A stretch of DNA of 64,000 bases from NCBI RefSeq assembly GCF_026343125.1, contig NZ_JAPEMB010000001.1:6515501-6579500 (forward strand), read 5' to 3'. The DNA comes from Streptomyces sp. NBC_00094. GTDB taxonomy: Bacteria > Actinomycetota > Actinomycetes > Streptomycetales > Streptomycetaceae. Numbering within the stretch: position 1 is the first letter of the stretch; each line of letters begins with the position of its first letter. The notes under the pieces were generated by a model. That model had not been told where the DNA came from. It saw only the letters and a program-made list of their open reading frames with translations, and did not search any database. The translations under genes were made by a program, and so were the position numbers. This document shows, piece after piece, positions 52,032 to 59,870 of the stretch.

Positions 52032-53381
52032 ATGTCCCGCTACCGCGCGCTCTTCCGTACCCCCGAGTTCACCCCGCTCTTCCTCACCGGCACCGCCCAC
52101 AACGTCGCCCAGACCCTCGCCGGCCTCGGGCTCGCCACCCTCGTGTTCCGTGCGACGGGGTCCCCGCTCCTCTCGGCCCTCGCGCTCTTCGGGCCCTCGC
52201 TCGCCCAGCTCGTCGGCGCGACCACCCTGCTCTCCGCCGCCGACCGGCTCCGGCCGCGCACCGCGCTCGCCGGGATCGCCCTCTTCTTCGCGCTGTGCAC
52301 CGCGGTCCTGGCGGTCCCCGCCCTGCCGACCTGGGCGGTCTTCGCGATCCTCCTGGCCCAGGGGCTCGTCGCCTCGCTCGGCGGCGGGGTGCGCTACGGG
52401 CTGCTGAACGAGATCCTGGCCCGCGAGGACTACCTCATCGGCCGTTCGGTCACGAACATGGCCGTCGGCGTCTGCCAGATCGGCGGCTTCGCGACCGGCG
52501 GGGTCCTGGTCGCGATCCTCTCGCCGCGCGGCACGGTCCTCGTCGGCGCCGGGCTGTATCTCGTCGCGGCCCTCGTCGCCCGTCTCGGCCTCGGGGAGCG
52601 AGCGCCCCGCGCCGCCGGGCGGGCCTCGGTCGGCGAGACCTGGCGTACCAACCGGAGGCTGTGGTCCTCGCCCGCCCGCCGTCGCTGCTACCTCGCCCTG
52701 TGGGTGCCCAACGGGCTGATCGTCGGCTGCGAGTCGCTCTTCGTGCCGTACGCCCCCGAGCGCGCCGGGCTGCTCTTCGCCTGCGCCGGGCTCGGGATGC
52801 TGGTCGGGGACACGGCCGTCGGCCGCTTCGTACCGGCCCGGCTGCGCGGCCCGCTCCGCTACCCGCTCCAGGCGCTGCTCGCGGCCCCGTTCCTGGTGTT
52901 CGCCCTCGACCCGGGGCTGCCGCTCGCGCTCGCCGTGGTGACCGTGTCGGCCGTCGGGTACGGGGCGAGCCTGCTGCACCAGGAACGGCTGATGGCCCTG
53001 GTGCCGGACGAGCTGAGCGGTCACGCCCTCGGGCTGCACACCTCCGGCATGCTCGCCCTCCAGGGGGTGAGCGCGGCGCTGGCGGGCACCCTCGCCCAGT
53101 ACACGTCACCGCGGACCGGGATGGTGCTGCTCGCCGTCGCCTCGCTCACCGTGACCCTGGCGCTCGCCCGGGCCGACCGGAAGGCGGCCGAGCCGAGTGT
53201 CGACCTGAGTGCCGACCCGAGGACCGACCTGAGTGCCGACCTGAGTGCCGACCCGAGGACCGACCAGAGTGCCGGCCTGAAGACCGACCAGAGCGCCGAC
53301 GGGTCGGCACTTCCTCCTACTGAGGCGCCTTCGAGCGGATCACGACCGTCTCCTCACACGGCCCGTCGGCGAACAGCTTGA
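52032..53381 (+). CDS. MFS transporter with repetitive C-terminal tail
   Basis: The 449-residue protein has about 12 membrane helices (TPEFTPLFLTGTAHNVAQTLAGLGLATLVFR through MVLLAVASLTVTLALARADRK). It then carries a soluble tail of about 65 residues with repeats of the type DLSADPRTDLSAD and DQSAGLKTDQSAD. The last 65 bases overlap the 3' end of the oppositely oriented HNH gene, so the tail may be a recent extension after loss of an earlier stop. An ArsR-type repressor gene is divergent. The substrate is unknown, probably a drug or metabolite. Confidence 0.87.
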   Translation: MSRYRALFRTPEFTPLFLTGTAHNVAQTLAGLGLATLVFRATGSPLLSALALFGPSLAQLVGATTLLSAADRLRPRTALAGIALFFALCTAVLAVPALPTWAVFAILLAQGLVASLGGGVRYGLLNEILAREDYLIGRSVTNMAVGVCQIGGFATGGVLVAILSPRGTVLVGAGLYLVAALVARLGLGERAPRAAGRASVGETWRTNRRLWSSPARRRCYLALWVPNGLIVGCESLFVPYAPERAGLLFACAGLGMLVGDTAVGRFVPARLRGPLRYPLQALLAAPFLVFALDPGLPLALAVVTVSAVGYGASLLHQERLMALVPDELSGHALGLHTSGMLALQGVSAALAGTLAQYTSPRTGMVLLAVASLTVTLALARADRKAAEPSVDLSADPRTDLSADLSADPRTDQSAGLKTDQSADGSALPPTEAPSSGSRPSPHTARRRTA

Positions 53382-53982
53382 GCGCCTCCACCTCGTCCTT
53401 GTCGGCGGACAGACCCCAGCGCAGCTTGGTGCTCACCCACTCGCCGACGTAGCGGCAGTACCGGGTGGAGTCCGCGGGAACCCACTCGGCGGGGTCGCGC
53501 CCGGCCTTCTCCTTTTGGCTGCGTGCCGTGACGGCGACGAGCGTCGCGGCGGCGCCCTGGTCGTTGGCGTACTGCTCGCGCCGGGCGGCCGTCCAGCCGG
53601 AGGCGCCCGACTGCCAGGCCTCTTCGAGGGCGACGAGGTGGTCGACGCGGAGGGCGGCCGGGTCGGTGACGCTCTGGCCGTCGTAGGCCGAGGTCCACCG
53701 GCCCCCGGTCAGCGCACAGCCGGCGCCGGCCTTCGGGGCGTCGTCGGCCTCGGCGACGAGGACCTCGGAGCGGGTGTCGCAGCCGTCGGCGGGGTCGAGG
53801 CCCTGGTTCCAGTGGCGGAACGCCGTCTCCTTGAAGCCGTCCGGGTCCTCGGCCGCCTCGGTGAGTTCGGCGAGCGCGTCGGGGAAGAGGATGACGTTGG
53901 CGGAGAGTGCGGGGGAGGGGACGGCGAGTGGGGACAGGATCAGGGCGAGCGGCGCGAGGCCGCGCATCAGGTTCTTGATCAT
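53317..53982 (-). CDS. Secreted HNH (DUF1524-type) nuclease
   Basis: The 221-residue protein has a Sec signal peptide (MRGLAPLALILSPLAVPSPALS), a CDTRSEVLVAEAD segment and the HNH/GmrSD C-terminal type active-site motif RVDHLVALEEAWQSGASGWT (catalytic D-H), then ARREQYANDQ and YCRYVGEWVSTKLRWGLSAD. Such exported proteins are predicted extracellular nucleases. Two Cys pairs could form disulphides. Its 3' end overlaps that of the convergent MFS gene. Confidence 0.87.
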   Translation of the reverse strand: MIKNLMRGLAPLALILSPLAVPSPALSANVILFPDALAELTEAAEDPDGFKETAFRHWNQGLDPADGCDTRSEVLVAEADDAPKAGAGCALTGGRWTSAYDGQSVTDPAALRVDHLVALEEAWQSGASGWTAARREQYANDQGAAATLVAVTARSQKEKAGRDPAEWVPADSTRYCRYVGEWVSTKLRWGLSADKDEVEALKLFADGPCEETVVIRSKAPQ

Positions 53983-54456
53983 GTACCAGTGGATAGCGCC
54001 GGGTGTGGGGCGCGAGGAGCCCGAATCGCGGTGCGCTCCTCCGAGCGGGTGCGGATCTTCACCGCAGAAACGATGCGCTCGACAGCGCCGTACGGACGAT
54101 TCCCGCGCACGAGGATCCCGTGCGTGTGGAGCCCGTACCGGAGAATCGCGCACACGGAGAAGAGCGCGGAACCAAGGACCGTAAACCTGGTTCCGCGCTC
54201 TCCGGTGATGCCCGTCCGACGGCACGAGGCTGGCGCGACAGGACGTTCGCGCCGCCGGACGGATTCTGTGGGCCCCGAGGGGAGGGGGCTGGGCGTTGGG
54301 ACCGCGGCGGTGCCGACGAGCGTGCCGGTTGTCCCCTTCTTTCAGGTCAAGAAGGAGGCCGTACGCCCCTACCACCGCACTGGCTCGGCGCCGCCGCGGT
54401 CCTCACGCTTGTCCGGTCCGCCGACCACCCCTCATCCGGGTCGGCGTTCCGGACCA
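53983..54456. other. Intergenic region upstream of the HNH gene
   Basis: About 470 bp between the divergent HNH start and the catalase terminator. No convincing gene or strong dyad was seen. The part near the HNH start should hold its promoter. Confidence 0.4.
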
Positions 54457-54490
54457 CGTACGGTACTGACCTCCCGTCAGGCACCGTACG
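54457..54490. terminator. Catalase gene terminator hairpin
   Basis: CGTACGGTACTGAC (54457-54470) pairs with GTCAGGCACCGTACG (54476-54490) with a small internal asymmetry and a 5-nt loop, 22 bp beyond the catalase stop on the minus strand. Confidence 0.65.
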
Positions 54491-54512
54491 CAGTCTGGGT
54501 GTTGCCGTGTGG

Positions 54513-55979
54513 TCAGTCCTCGCGCAGGGCGCGGACCGCCTCGGCCACGCGCTTGCCGTAGTCCGCGTCGGCGGCGGCGAAGTGCGCGAGGTTCTTCTCG
54601 ATGACGTCCTCGCGGGACACCTGGGAGAGACCGCCGGCGATGTTGGCGATCAGACGGTTCTTCTCCTCGGCGGACATCAGGCGGTAGAGCTCGCCGGCCT
54701 GGAAGAAGTCGTCGTCCTTGGTGTGCGCGGGCGCCGCGTGGGTGCCGGTCCAGCCGTGGATCGCGAGCGGCGCGGAGAGCGCGGCGTCGGTCTGGGCCGG
54801 GCCCTGGTACGAGTTGGGCTCGTAGTTCTTGTCGTGGCGCGAGCCGTTCCGCGTGGCCATGAAGCCGTCGCGGCCGTAGTTCTCGGCGGTGCCACCAGAA
54901 ACAGCCTTGGGGGCGTTCACCGGCAGCAGGGTGTGGTTCACACCGAGGCGGTAGCGGTGGGCGTCCGCGTAGGCGAAGAGCCGGCCCTGGAGCATCTTGT
55001 CCGGCGAGGGACCGATGCCCGGGACGAAGTTGTTCGGGGAGAAGGCGGCCTGCTCGACCTCGGCGAAGACGTTCTCCGGGTTGCGGTCGAGGACCAGACG
55101 GCCCACGCGCTGCAGCGGGTAGTCGCTGTGCGGCCACACCTTGGTGAGGTCGAACGGGTTGAAGCGGTACTCCGCGGCCTCGGCGGCCGGCATGACCTGG
55201 ACGTACAGGGTCCACGAGGGGTTCACACCGCGCTCGATGGCCTGGAGCAGGTCGGTCTGGTGCGAGTTCGCGTCCTTGCCGACGAGCTCGGCGGCCTGCT
55301 CGCCGGAGAGGCTGCGGATGCCCTGGTTCGTCTTGAAGTGGTACTTGACGAAGAAGGCCTCGCCCGCCTCGTTGGTCCACTGGTAGGTGTGCGAGCCGTA
55401 GCCGTTCATGTGGCGGTACGAGGCGGGGATGCCGCGGTCGCCCATGAGCCAGGTGATCTGGTGCGTCGCCTCGGGGGCGTGCGCCCAGAAGTCCCAGACG
55501 TTGTCCGCCTCCTGCTTGCCCGTGAAGGGGTCGCGCTTCTGGGAGTGGATGAAGTCGGGGAACTTGATCGGGTCCTTGATGAAGAACACCGGGGTGTTGT
55601 TGCCGACGAGGTCGTAGTTGCCCTCTTCGGTGTAGAACTTCAGCGCGAAGCCGCGGGGGTCGCGGACCGCGTCCGCGCCGCCGAGCGAGTCGGCCACCGT
55701 GGAGAACCGGATGAAGGTCTCGGTCTTCTTGCCGACCTCACCGAGGAAGTCCGCCTTGGTGTACGCGGTGACGTCGTCGGTCACCTCGAAGTAGCCGTAC
55801 GCGCCGGAGCCACGGGCGTGCACCACGCGCTCCGGGATGCGCTCACGGTTGAAGCGCGCGAGCTTCTCCAGCAGGTGCTGGTCCTGGAGGAGGAGAGGGC
55901 CACCGACGCCGGCGGTGGCGGAGTTCTGGTTGTCGGCGACGGGGGCGCCGGACTCGGTCGTAAGCACGCGCTTCGACAT
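54513..55979 (-). CDS. katA: Monofunctional haem catalase (clade 3)
   Basis: The 488-residue protein converts H2O2 to water and O2. It has the active-site motif FNRERIPERVVHARGSGAYG (essential His), the distal Asn in YDLVGNNTPVFFIKDP, and the haem-ligand Tyr region RLFAYADAHRYRLGVNH. Length and N-terminus (TESGAPVADNQNSATAGVGGPLLLQD) match small-subunit catalases. No Fur-type regulator gene adjoins it. The promoter carries a palindrome also found at the uricase operon (see 56045), and catalase would remove the peroxide that uricase produces. Confidence 0.96.
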   Translation of the reverse strand: MSKRVLTTESGAPVADNQNSATAGVGGPLLLQDQHLLEKLARFNRERIPERVVHARGSGAYGYFEVTDDVTAYTKADFLGEVGKKTETFIRFSTVADSLGGADAVRDPRGFALKFYTEEGNYDLVGNNTPVFFIKDPIKFPDFIHSQKRDPFTGKQEADNVWDFWAHAPEATHQITWLMGDRGIPASYRHMNGYGSHTYQWTNEAGEAFFVKYHFKTNQGIRSLSGEQAAELVGKDANSHQTDLLQAIERGVNPSWTLYVQVMPAAEAAEYRFNPFDLTKVWPHSDYPLQRVGRLVLDRNPENVFAEVEQAAFSPNNFVPGIGPSPDKMLQGRLFAYADAHRYRLGVNHTLLPVNAPKAVSGGTAENYGRDGFMATRNGSRHDKNYEPNSYQGPAQTDAALSAPLAIHGWTGTHAAPAHTKDDDFFQAGELYRLMSAEEKNRLIANIAGGLSQVSREDVIEKNLAHFAAADADYGKRVAEAVRALRED

Positions 55980-56044
55980 CGTGACCTTCCGTACGGGAAC
56001 TCTGCTGACGGTTCGAGGAGCGTAGATTCGGCTGGAACGTAACG

Positions 56045-56059
56045 TCAACAGTTTGTTGA
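56045..56059. promoter_or_regulatory. TCAACA-N3-TGTTGA palindrome over the catalase -35
   Basis: On the minus strand the site reads TCAACAAACTGTTGA; its end overlaps TTGACG (-35), with TACGCT as -10 at 18-bp spacing. The surrounding 22 bp differ from the uricase-operon site by only one base, so both are likely bound by the same regulator. Confidence 0.7.
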
Positions 56060-56074
56060 AAATGAAGTGTGGTG

Positions 56075-56136
56075 TTCCGGTCGGCGGCGGCGCCTGGGCG
56101 CGACAGGACAGTTGTCAGCGCCGCCGCCGACCGGAA
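56075..56136. terminator. Large hairpin between catalase promoter and glxR
   Basis: Perfect 19-bp arms at 56075-56093 (TTCCGGTCGGCGGCGGCGC) and 56118-56136 enclose a 24-nt loop. It lies about 115 bp after the glxR stop and just upstream of the catalase promoter, where it could insulate catalase from read-through. Confidence 0.55.
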
Positions 56137-56168
56137 TTCAGGGGCCCCGTTGCGGGGCGAGGGTGGAT

Positions 56169-56238
56169 CGGACCTACGGGGTCGGACCTACGGGGTCGGA
56201 CCTATGGGGTCGGACCTACGAGACCCGACCTACGAGAC
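56169..56238. repeat. Tandem 14-bp repeats downstream of glxR
   Basis: CGGACCTACGGGGT occurs about four times head to tail, the last copy degenerate, followed by similar CGACCTACGAGAC sequence up to the glxR stop. Confidence 0.75.
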
Positions 56239-56251
56239 CGGGCCCGCCGGG

Positions 56252-57142
56252 TCAGACCTGCTGGCCGGAGAGGCGCTCGACGGCGCGCAGCAGGGCCGAG
56301 TGGTCCAGGCCGCCGTCGCCCTGAGCGCGCAGGGAGGCGACGAGCTGGGCGACGACCGCGCCGACCGGGAGGGCCGCGCCGACGTTGCGGGCGGCGTCGG
56401 TGACGATGCCCATGTCCTTGTGGTGCAGGTCGATCCGGAAGCCGGGCTTGAAGTCCCGGTTCAGGAAGTTGTCCTTCTTGCGGGTCAGGACCGTGGAGCC
56501 GGCCAGGCCGCCGTTGAGGACGTCCAGGGCGGCCTGGAGGTTCACGCCGGACTTCTCGAGGAAGACGACGGCCTCGGCGCAGGCCTGGATGTTGACCGCG
56601 ACGATGAGCTGGTTGGCGGCCTTCACCGTCTGGCCGGAGCCGTGCGGGCCGCAGAGCACGATGGTCTTGCCGAGGGCCTCCAGGATCGGGAGGGCCTCGT
56701 CGAAGTCGGCCTGCTCGCCGCCGACCATGATCGAGAGCACGGCCTCGATCGCGCCGGCCTCGCCGCCGGACACCGGGGCGTCGATGACGCGGATGCCCTT
56801 CGCGGCGGCGTTCTTCGCGAGGTCGACCGAGGTCTGCGGGGTGATCGACGACATGTCGACGATCAGCGCGCCCTCCTTGGCGTTCTCCAGGATGCCCTCG
56901 GGGCCGTAGGAGATGGCCTCGACCTGCGGGGAGGCGGGCACCATCGTGACGATGACGTCGGCGTCCTTGACGGCCTCGGCGATCGACGCGGCGGAGGTGC
57001 CGCCGGCCTTGGTGAGCCGGTCGAGCTTGTCCTGCTCCAGCGTGAAGCCGGTGACCGAGTAGCCGGCCTTCAGCAGGTTCTCGGACATGGGCGAGCCCAT
57101 GATGCCGAGACCGATCCAGGCGATCTTGGGGAGATTGCTCAT
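56252..57142 (-). CDS. glxR: 2-hydroxy-3-oxopropionate (tartronate semialdehyde) reductase
   Basis: The 296-residue protein is a beta-hydroxyacid dehydrogenase: Rossmann motif KIAWIGLGIMGSPMSENLLKAG, substrate-binding DAPVSGGEAGA, and catalytic Lys in GSGQTVKAANQLIVAVN. It reduces tartronate semialdehyde (from Gcl) to glycerate with NAD(P)H. It lies 57 bp downstream of hyi in the same orientation, so they form one operon governed from the hyi promoter. Confidence 0.94.
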   Translation of the reverse strand: MSNLPKIAWIGLGIMGSPMSENLLKAGYSVTGFTLEQDKLDRLTKAGGTSAASIAEAVKDADVIVTMVPASPQVEAISYGPEGILENAKEGALIVDMSSITPQTSVDLAKNAAAKGIRVIDAPVSGGEAGAIEAVLSIMVGGEQADFDEALPILEALGKTIVLCGPHGSGQTVKAANQLIVAVNIQACAEAVVFLEKSGVNLQAALDVLNGGLAGSTVLTRKKDNFLNRDFKPGFRIDLHHKDMGIVTDAARNVGAALPVGAVVAQLVASLRAQGDGGLDHSALLRAVERLSGQQV

Positions 57143-57199
57143 GGTGGGGGTGCCTCTCGAAAACTGGTGGTACGGGGAGGGGGACGGCGCGGTGGCGCG

Positions 57200-58033
57200 T
57201 CAGCGGGCCGCGCGGGCCTCGGCCGGGAGCCACGCGAAGGACGCGGCGGCGTCGGCGGCCTTGTACTCCAGGCCGACCCAGCCGTCGTAGCCGGCCTTCT
57301 TCAGCTCGTCGAGGAGCTGCTCCAGCGGCAGGTCGCCGGTGCCCGGCGCGCCACGGCCCGGGTTGTCCGCGATCTGTACGTGGCCGGTCTTGGCCGCGTA
57401 CTCCGCGATGACCTGGCTGACGTCCTCGCCGTTCATCGACAGGTGGTAGATGTCGAGGAGGAACTTGGCGTTGCCGAGGCCGGTGGCCGCGTTCACCTTG
57501 TCGATGACCTCGATCGCGGAGGGGGCGCTCACCAGCGGGTAGAGCGGCGACTCCGGCTTGTTGAGGGTCTCGACGAGGAGGATCGCACCGATCCGGTCGG
57601 CCGCGCGGGCCGCCAGGACCAGGTTCTCCAGGGCGAGGGTGTCCTGGATCTGCGGGTCGACGCCCTCGACGCGGTTGCCGTAGAGCGCGTTGAGCGCCTT
57701 GCAGCCGACCGAGGCGGCGAAGTCGGCGGCCACCTCGATGTTGGCGCGGAAGCGGTCCGACTCGTCCCCGGGTACGGAGAGGGCTCCGCGGTCCGGGCCG
57801 GGGAGCTGCCCGGCGTAGAAGTTCAGACCCACCAGCTGGGTGCCGGCGTCCTCAAGGGCTTTCCTGAGGGCGTCGAGCTCGCTCTGCTCGGGGGTGGCGG
57901 TGTCGATCCAGGGCCACCACAGCTCGACCGCGGTGAAGCCCGCCGCGGCGGCGGCCGCGGGGCGCTCCAGGAGCGGGAGTTCCGTGAAGAGGATCGACAG
58001 GTTCACATCGAAGCGCTGGTCCGTGTATCCCAT
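57200..58033 (-). CDS. hyi: Hydroxypyruvate isomerase
   Basis: The 277-residue TIM-barrel protein (RFDVNLSILFTELPLLERPAAAAAAGFTAVELWWPW, ILLVETLNKPESPLYPL, FLLDIYHLSMNGEDV, GHVQIADNPGRGAPGTGDLP) belongs to the Hyi/xylose-isomerase-like family. It interconverts hydroxypyruvate and tartronate semialdehyde. The catalytic Glu pair would be in VETLN and GLEYK. Two TTCCG-N5-CGGAA-type operators precede it, the nearer overlapping its ribosome site. Confidence 0.93.
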   Translation of the reverse strand: MGYTDQRFDVNLSILFTELPLLERPAAAAAAGFTAVELWWPWIDTATPEQSELDALRKALEDAGTQLVGLNFYAGQLPGPDRGALSVPGDESDRFRANIEVAADFAASVGCKALNALYGNRVEGVDPQIQDTLALENLVLAARAADRIGAILLVETLNKPESPLYPLVSAPSAIEVIDKVNAATGLGNAKFLLDIYHLSMNGEDVSQVIAEYAAKTGHVQIADNPGRGAPGTGDLPLEQLLDELKKAGYDGWVGLEYKAADAAASFAWLPAEARAAR

Positions 58034-58048
58034 GAGGGGCGGCGCTCC

Positions 58049-58063
58049 TTCCGTATCGCGGAA
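58049..58063. promoter_or_regulatory. Perfect TTCCG-N5-CGGAA operator at hyi
   Basis: TTCCGTATCGCGGAA is a perfect 15-bp palindrome. Its minus-strand GGAA is part of the GGAAGGAG ribosome site of hyi, so binding would block transcription close to the start codon. Confidence 0.78.
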
Positions 58064-58069
58064 GTAAGT

Positions 58070-58084
58070 TTCTGTCTGACGGAA
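58070..58084. promoter_or_regulatory. Imperfect TTCCG-N5-CGGAA operator at hyi, distal
   Basis: TTCTGTCTGACGGAA has one mismatch and is centred exactly 21 bp from the perfect site, mirroring the pair at gcl. Confidence 0.65.
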
Positions 58085-58170
58085 TGTTGCAAGGAGGGTG
58101 TCCCGCTTGTCAAGAGGTCCCCGCAGGTCCGGGGCTCCCGCGGGCAGGGGCGGGGCCGTACTTTGGGTGC

Positions 58171-58425
58171 ATGGTGCGTTTGAGAGTGGAGTTCACGACC
58201 GAGCCGTTCGACCTCGACGAGGCGCCGGCGCACGCGGTCGTGGCGCGTGAGGTCATCCAGTCGGCCGAACTGGACGCGGTCGATGTCGGTCCCTTCGGCA
58301 ACACGGCGGAAGGCGGCGCCGACGAGGTGCTCACCGCGGTCGACGCGCTGCTGCGCCGGTCGCTCGCGGCCGGGGCCACGCGCGTCTCGCTCCAGGTGAA
58401 TGTGATCGGGGAGGGCGAGAAGTGA
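58171..58425 (+). CDS. Small Thiamine_BP-fold (MTH1187-like) protein
   Basis: The 84-residue protein (MVRLRVEFTTEPFDLDEAPA, VVAREVIQSAELDAVDVGPFGNTAEGGADEVLTAVDALLRRSLAAGATRVSLQVNV) matches the small ferredoxin-like MTH1187/YkoF-type fold: a GP-x-GNTAEG loop and a closing ATRVSLQV strand. Relatives bind thiamine or are uncharacterised. It overlaps the HTH gene by GTGA, so the two are made together, perhaps as sensor and DNA-binding partner. Confidence 0.7.
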   Translation: MVRLRVEFTTEPFDLDEAPAHAVVAREVIQSAELDAVDVGPFGNTAEGGADEVLTAVDALLRRSLAAGATRVSLQVNVIGEGEK

Positions 58426-58808
58426 CCGAGCACCCTTTGGTCGCGGCAGTGAAGCCGCTGGTCGACGCGATGGGCGCGGAGCTGCTCGGCCCCGCGCAGG
58501 CGGAGGGCGACGACGTCGTCCTCTCCTGGGAGGGGGAGGACGTGCTCGCCGTACGGCTGCCGCAGCTCTCCGATTCGCTGGACCACATCCTCGCGGCGAT
58601 GGAACGGCGGCACGGGATGCCGTTGTCCGAACTCGACCGCAAGGCGAAGCAGGAAGCCGTGCGTCTTCTGGAGGCACGCGGTGCCTTCTCGGTGCGCCAC
58701 GGGGTGGAGACGGTGGCGGGTGCGCTGGGCGTCAGCCGCTTCACCGTGTACAACTACCTGAACAGAGAAACCGCCCTGAACAGGGAAAAGGCCGCCGAGA
58801 ACGGCTAG
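58422..58808 (+). CDS. HTH-domain regulator beside the uricase operon
   Basis: The 128-residue protein starts at a GTG overlapping the previous stop. The N-terminal 70 residues (VDAMGAELLGPAQAEGDDVVLSWEGEDVLAVRLPQLSDSLDHIL) are of unknown fold. The C-terminal part has a Fis/HTH_8-type helix-turn-helix (GVETVAGALGVSRFTVYNYLNRETALNRE). Its location just upstream of uraD-uraH-uricase makes it a candidate regulator of that operon and possibly of catalase. Confidence 0.8.
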   Translation: MTEHPLVAAVKPLVDAMGAELLGPAQAEGDDVVLSWEGEDVLAVRLPQLSDSLDHILAAMERRHGMPLSELDRKAKQEAVRLLEARGAFSVRHGVETVAGALGVSRFTVYNYLNRETALNREKAAENG

Positions 58809-58827
58809 TTGATCTTGTTGAACCGGG

Positions 58828-58861
58828 AGCCGTCGTCCAGATGTCGGGACGACGGCTTTTG
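58828..58861 (+). terminator. Rho-independent terminator
   Basis: An 11-bp stem AGCCGTCGTCC/GGACGACGGCT with an 8-nt loop is followed by a short T run (58857-58860), separating the HTH gene from the uricase operon promoter. Confidence 0.82.
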
Positions 58862-58874
58862 TGTGGCCGAGTTT

Positions 58875-58889
58875 TCAACAAAGTGTTGA
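58875..58889. promoter_or_regulatory. TCAACA-N3-TGTTGA palindrome over the uricase-operon -35
   Basis: TCAACAAAGTGTTGA overlaps TTGACG (-35), with TAGCTA as -10 after 18 bp. The 22-bp context (58872-58893) differs from the catalase site by one base. Confidence 0.72.
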
Positions 58890-58963
58890 CGTTGTGTTGC
58901 GGAGGGCGTTAGCTATCCGCAGCCCGTCCGACGCACAGCGAAAAACAGCCACGGAGGCTTCCC

Positions 58964-59479
58964 GTGACTTCAGGTACGACACCGGGTCTCACCCGGTTCA
59001 ACACCTCGGCGGACAGCGAGGCTCTCGCCGCGCTCCACGAGGTGTGCTCCAGCTCGGCGTGGGGGAGCAGACTGCTCGCCCAGCGCCCGTACGCCACCGC
59101 CGAAGCCCTCTTCCTCGCCAGCGACGCCGCCATGGCCGAGCTGACCGCCGAGGACCTGGCCGACGCGATGGCGGGCCACCCGCCGATCGGTCGTCCGAAG
59201 GCAGGGGACCCGACCTCCTCCCGCGAACAGAGCGGGATGGCCGGCGCCTCCGCGGAGCTCAAGATCGAGATGCTCGAACTCAACCTGGCCTATCAGGAGA
59301 AGTTCGGTCATGTCTTCCTCATCTGCGCCACCGGCAGGACCGGCGAGCAGATGCGTGACGCGGTCCGTGAGCGGATCGGCAACTCGCCCGAGGAGGAGCG
59401 GGAGATCGTCCGCACCGAACTGGGCAAGATCAACCGCATCCGGCTGACCCGTCTCGTAGAGGAAGAGAGCTCCGCATGA
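58964..59479 (+). CDS. uraD: OHCU decarboxylase
   Basis: The 171-residue protein decarboxylates 2-oxo-4-hydroxy-4-carboxy-5-ureidoimidazoline to S-allantoin. It has the family motifs FNTSADSEALAALHEVCSSSAWGSRLLAQRPY, the catalytic His in MAGHPPIGRP, and LNLAYQEKFGHVFLICATGRTGEQMRDAV. The GTG start follows the conserved promoter with GGAGG upstream. It overlaps uraH by ATGA. Confidence 0.94.
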   Translation: MTSGTTPGLTRFNTSADSEALAALHEVCSSSAWGSRLLAQRPYATAEALFLASDAAMAELTAEDLADAMAGHPPIGRPKAGDPTSSREQSGMAGASAELKIEMLELNLAYQEKFGHVFLICATGRTGEQMRDAVRERIGNSPEEEREIVRTELGKINRIRLTRLVEEESSA

Positions 59480-59865
59480 GCACCGACACCACGGCCTCGG
59501 TGTCCACCCACATCCTGGACACCAGCATCGGCCGCCCGGCCGAGGGCGTGGCCATCACGCTCGCGGCCCGCAAGGGCCTCGACGGCGCATGGGTCGCGCT
59601 CGGCGGCTCCGCCACCGACGCGGACGGGCGCTGCAAGGACCTGCCGGCGCTGCCGGAAGAAACCACCCACGTACGACTCGATTTCGAGGTCGAGTCGTAC
59701 TTCTCCAAGAAGCAAGCCGAGGCGCAGCAGGACGCCCCCCGCGTAAGGGACAGCGGTGCGTTCTTCCCGGAGGTGGCGATCACGTTCGCCGTCAAGCCGG
59801 GCGAGCACTATCACGTACCGCTGCTGCTCAACCCGTTCGGCTACTCCGTTTACCGAGGGAGCTAG
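59476..59865 (+). CDS. uraH: 5-hydroxyisourate hydrolase (transthyretin-like)
   Basis: The 129-residue protein shows the transthyretin-like signatures VSTHILDTSIGRPAEGVAITL at the N-terminus and the terminal YRGS in NPFGYSVYRGS, with FFPEVAITFAVKPGEHYHVPLLL before it. It hydrolyses 5-hydroxyisourate from uricase to OHCU. It is coupled to uraD by an ATGA overlap and is followed five bases later by the uricase gene. Confidence 0.95.
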   Translation: MSTDTTASVSTHILDTSIGRPAEGVAITLAARKGLDGAWVALGGSATDADGRCKDLPALPEETTHVRLDFEVESYFSKKQAEAQQDAPRVRDSGAFFPEVAITFAVKPGEHYHVPLLLNPFGYSVYRGS

Positions 59866-59870
59866 CAGAC

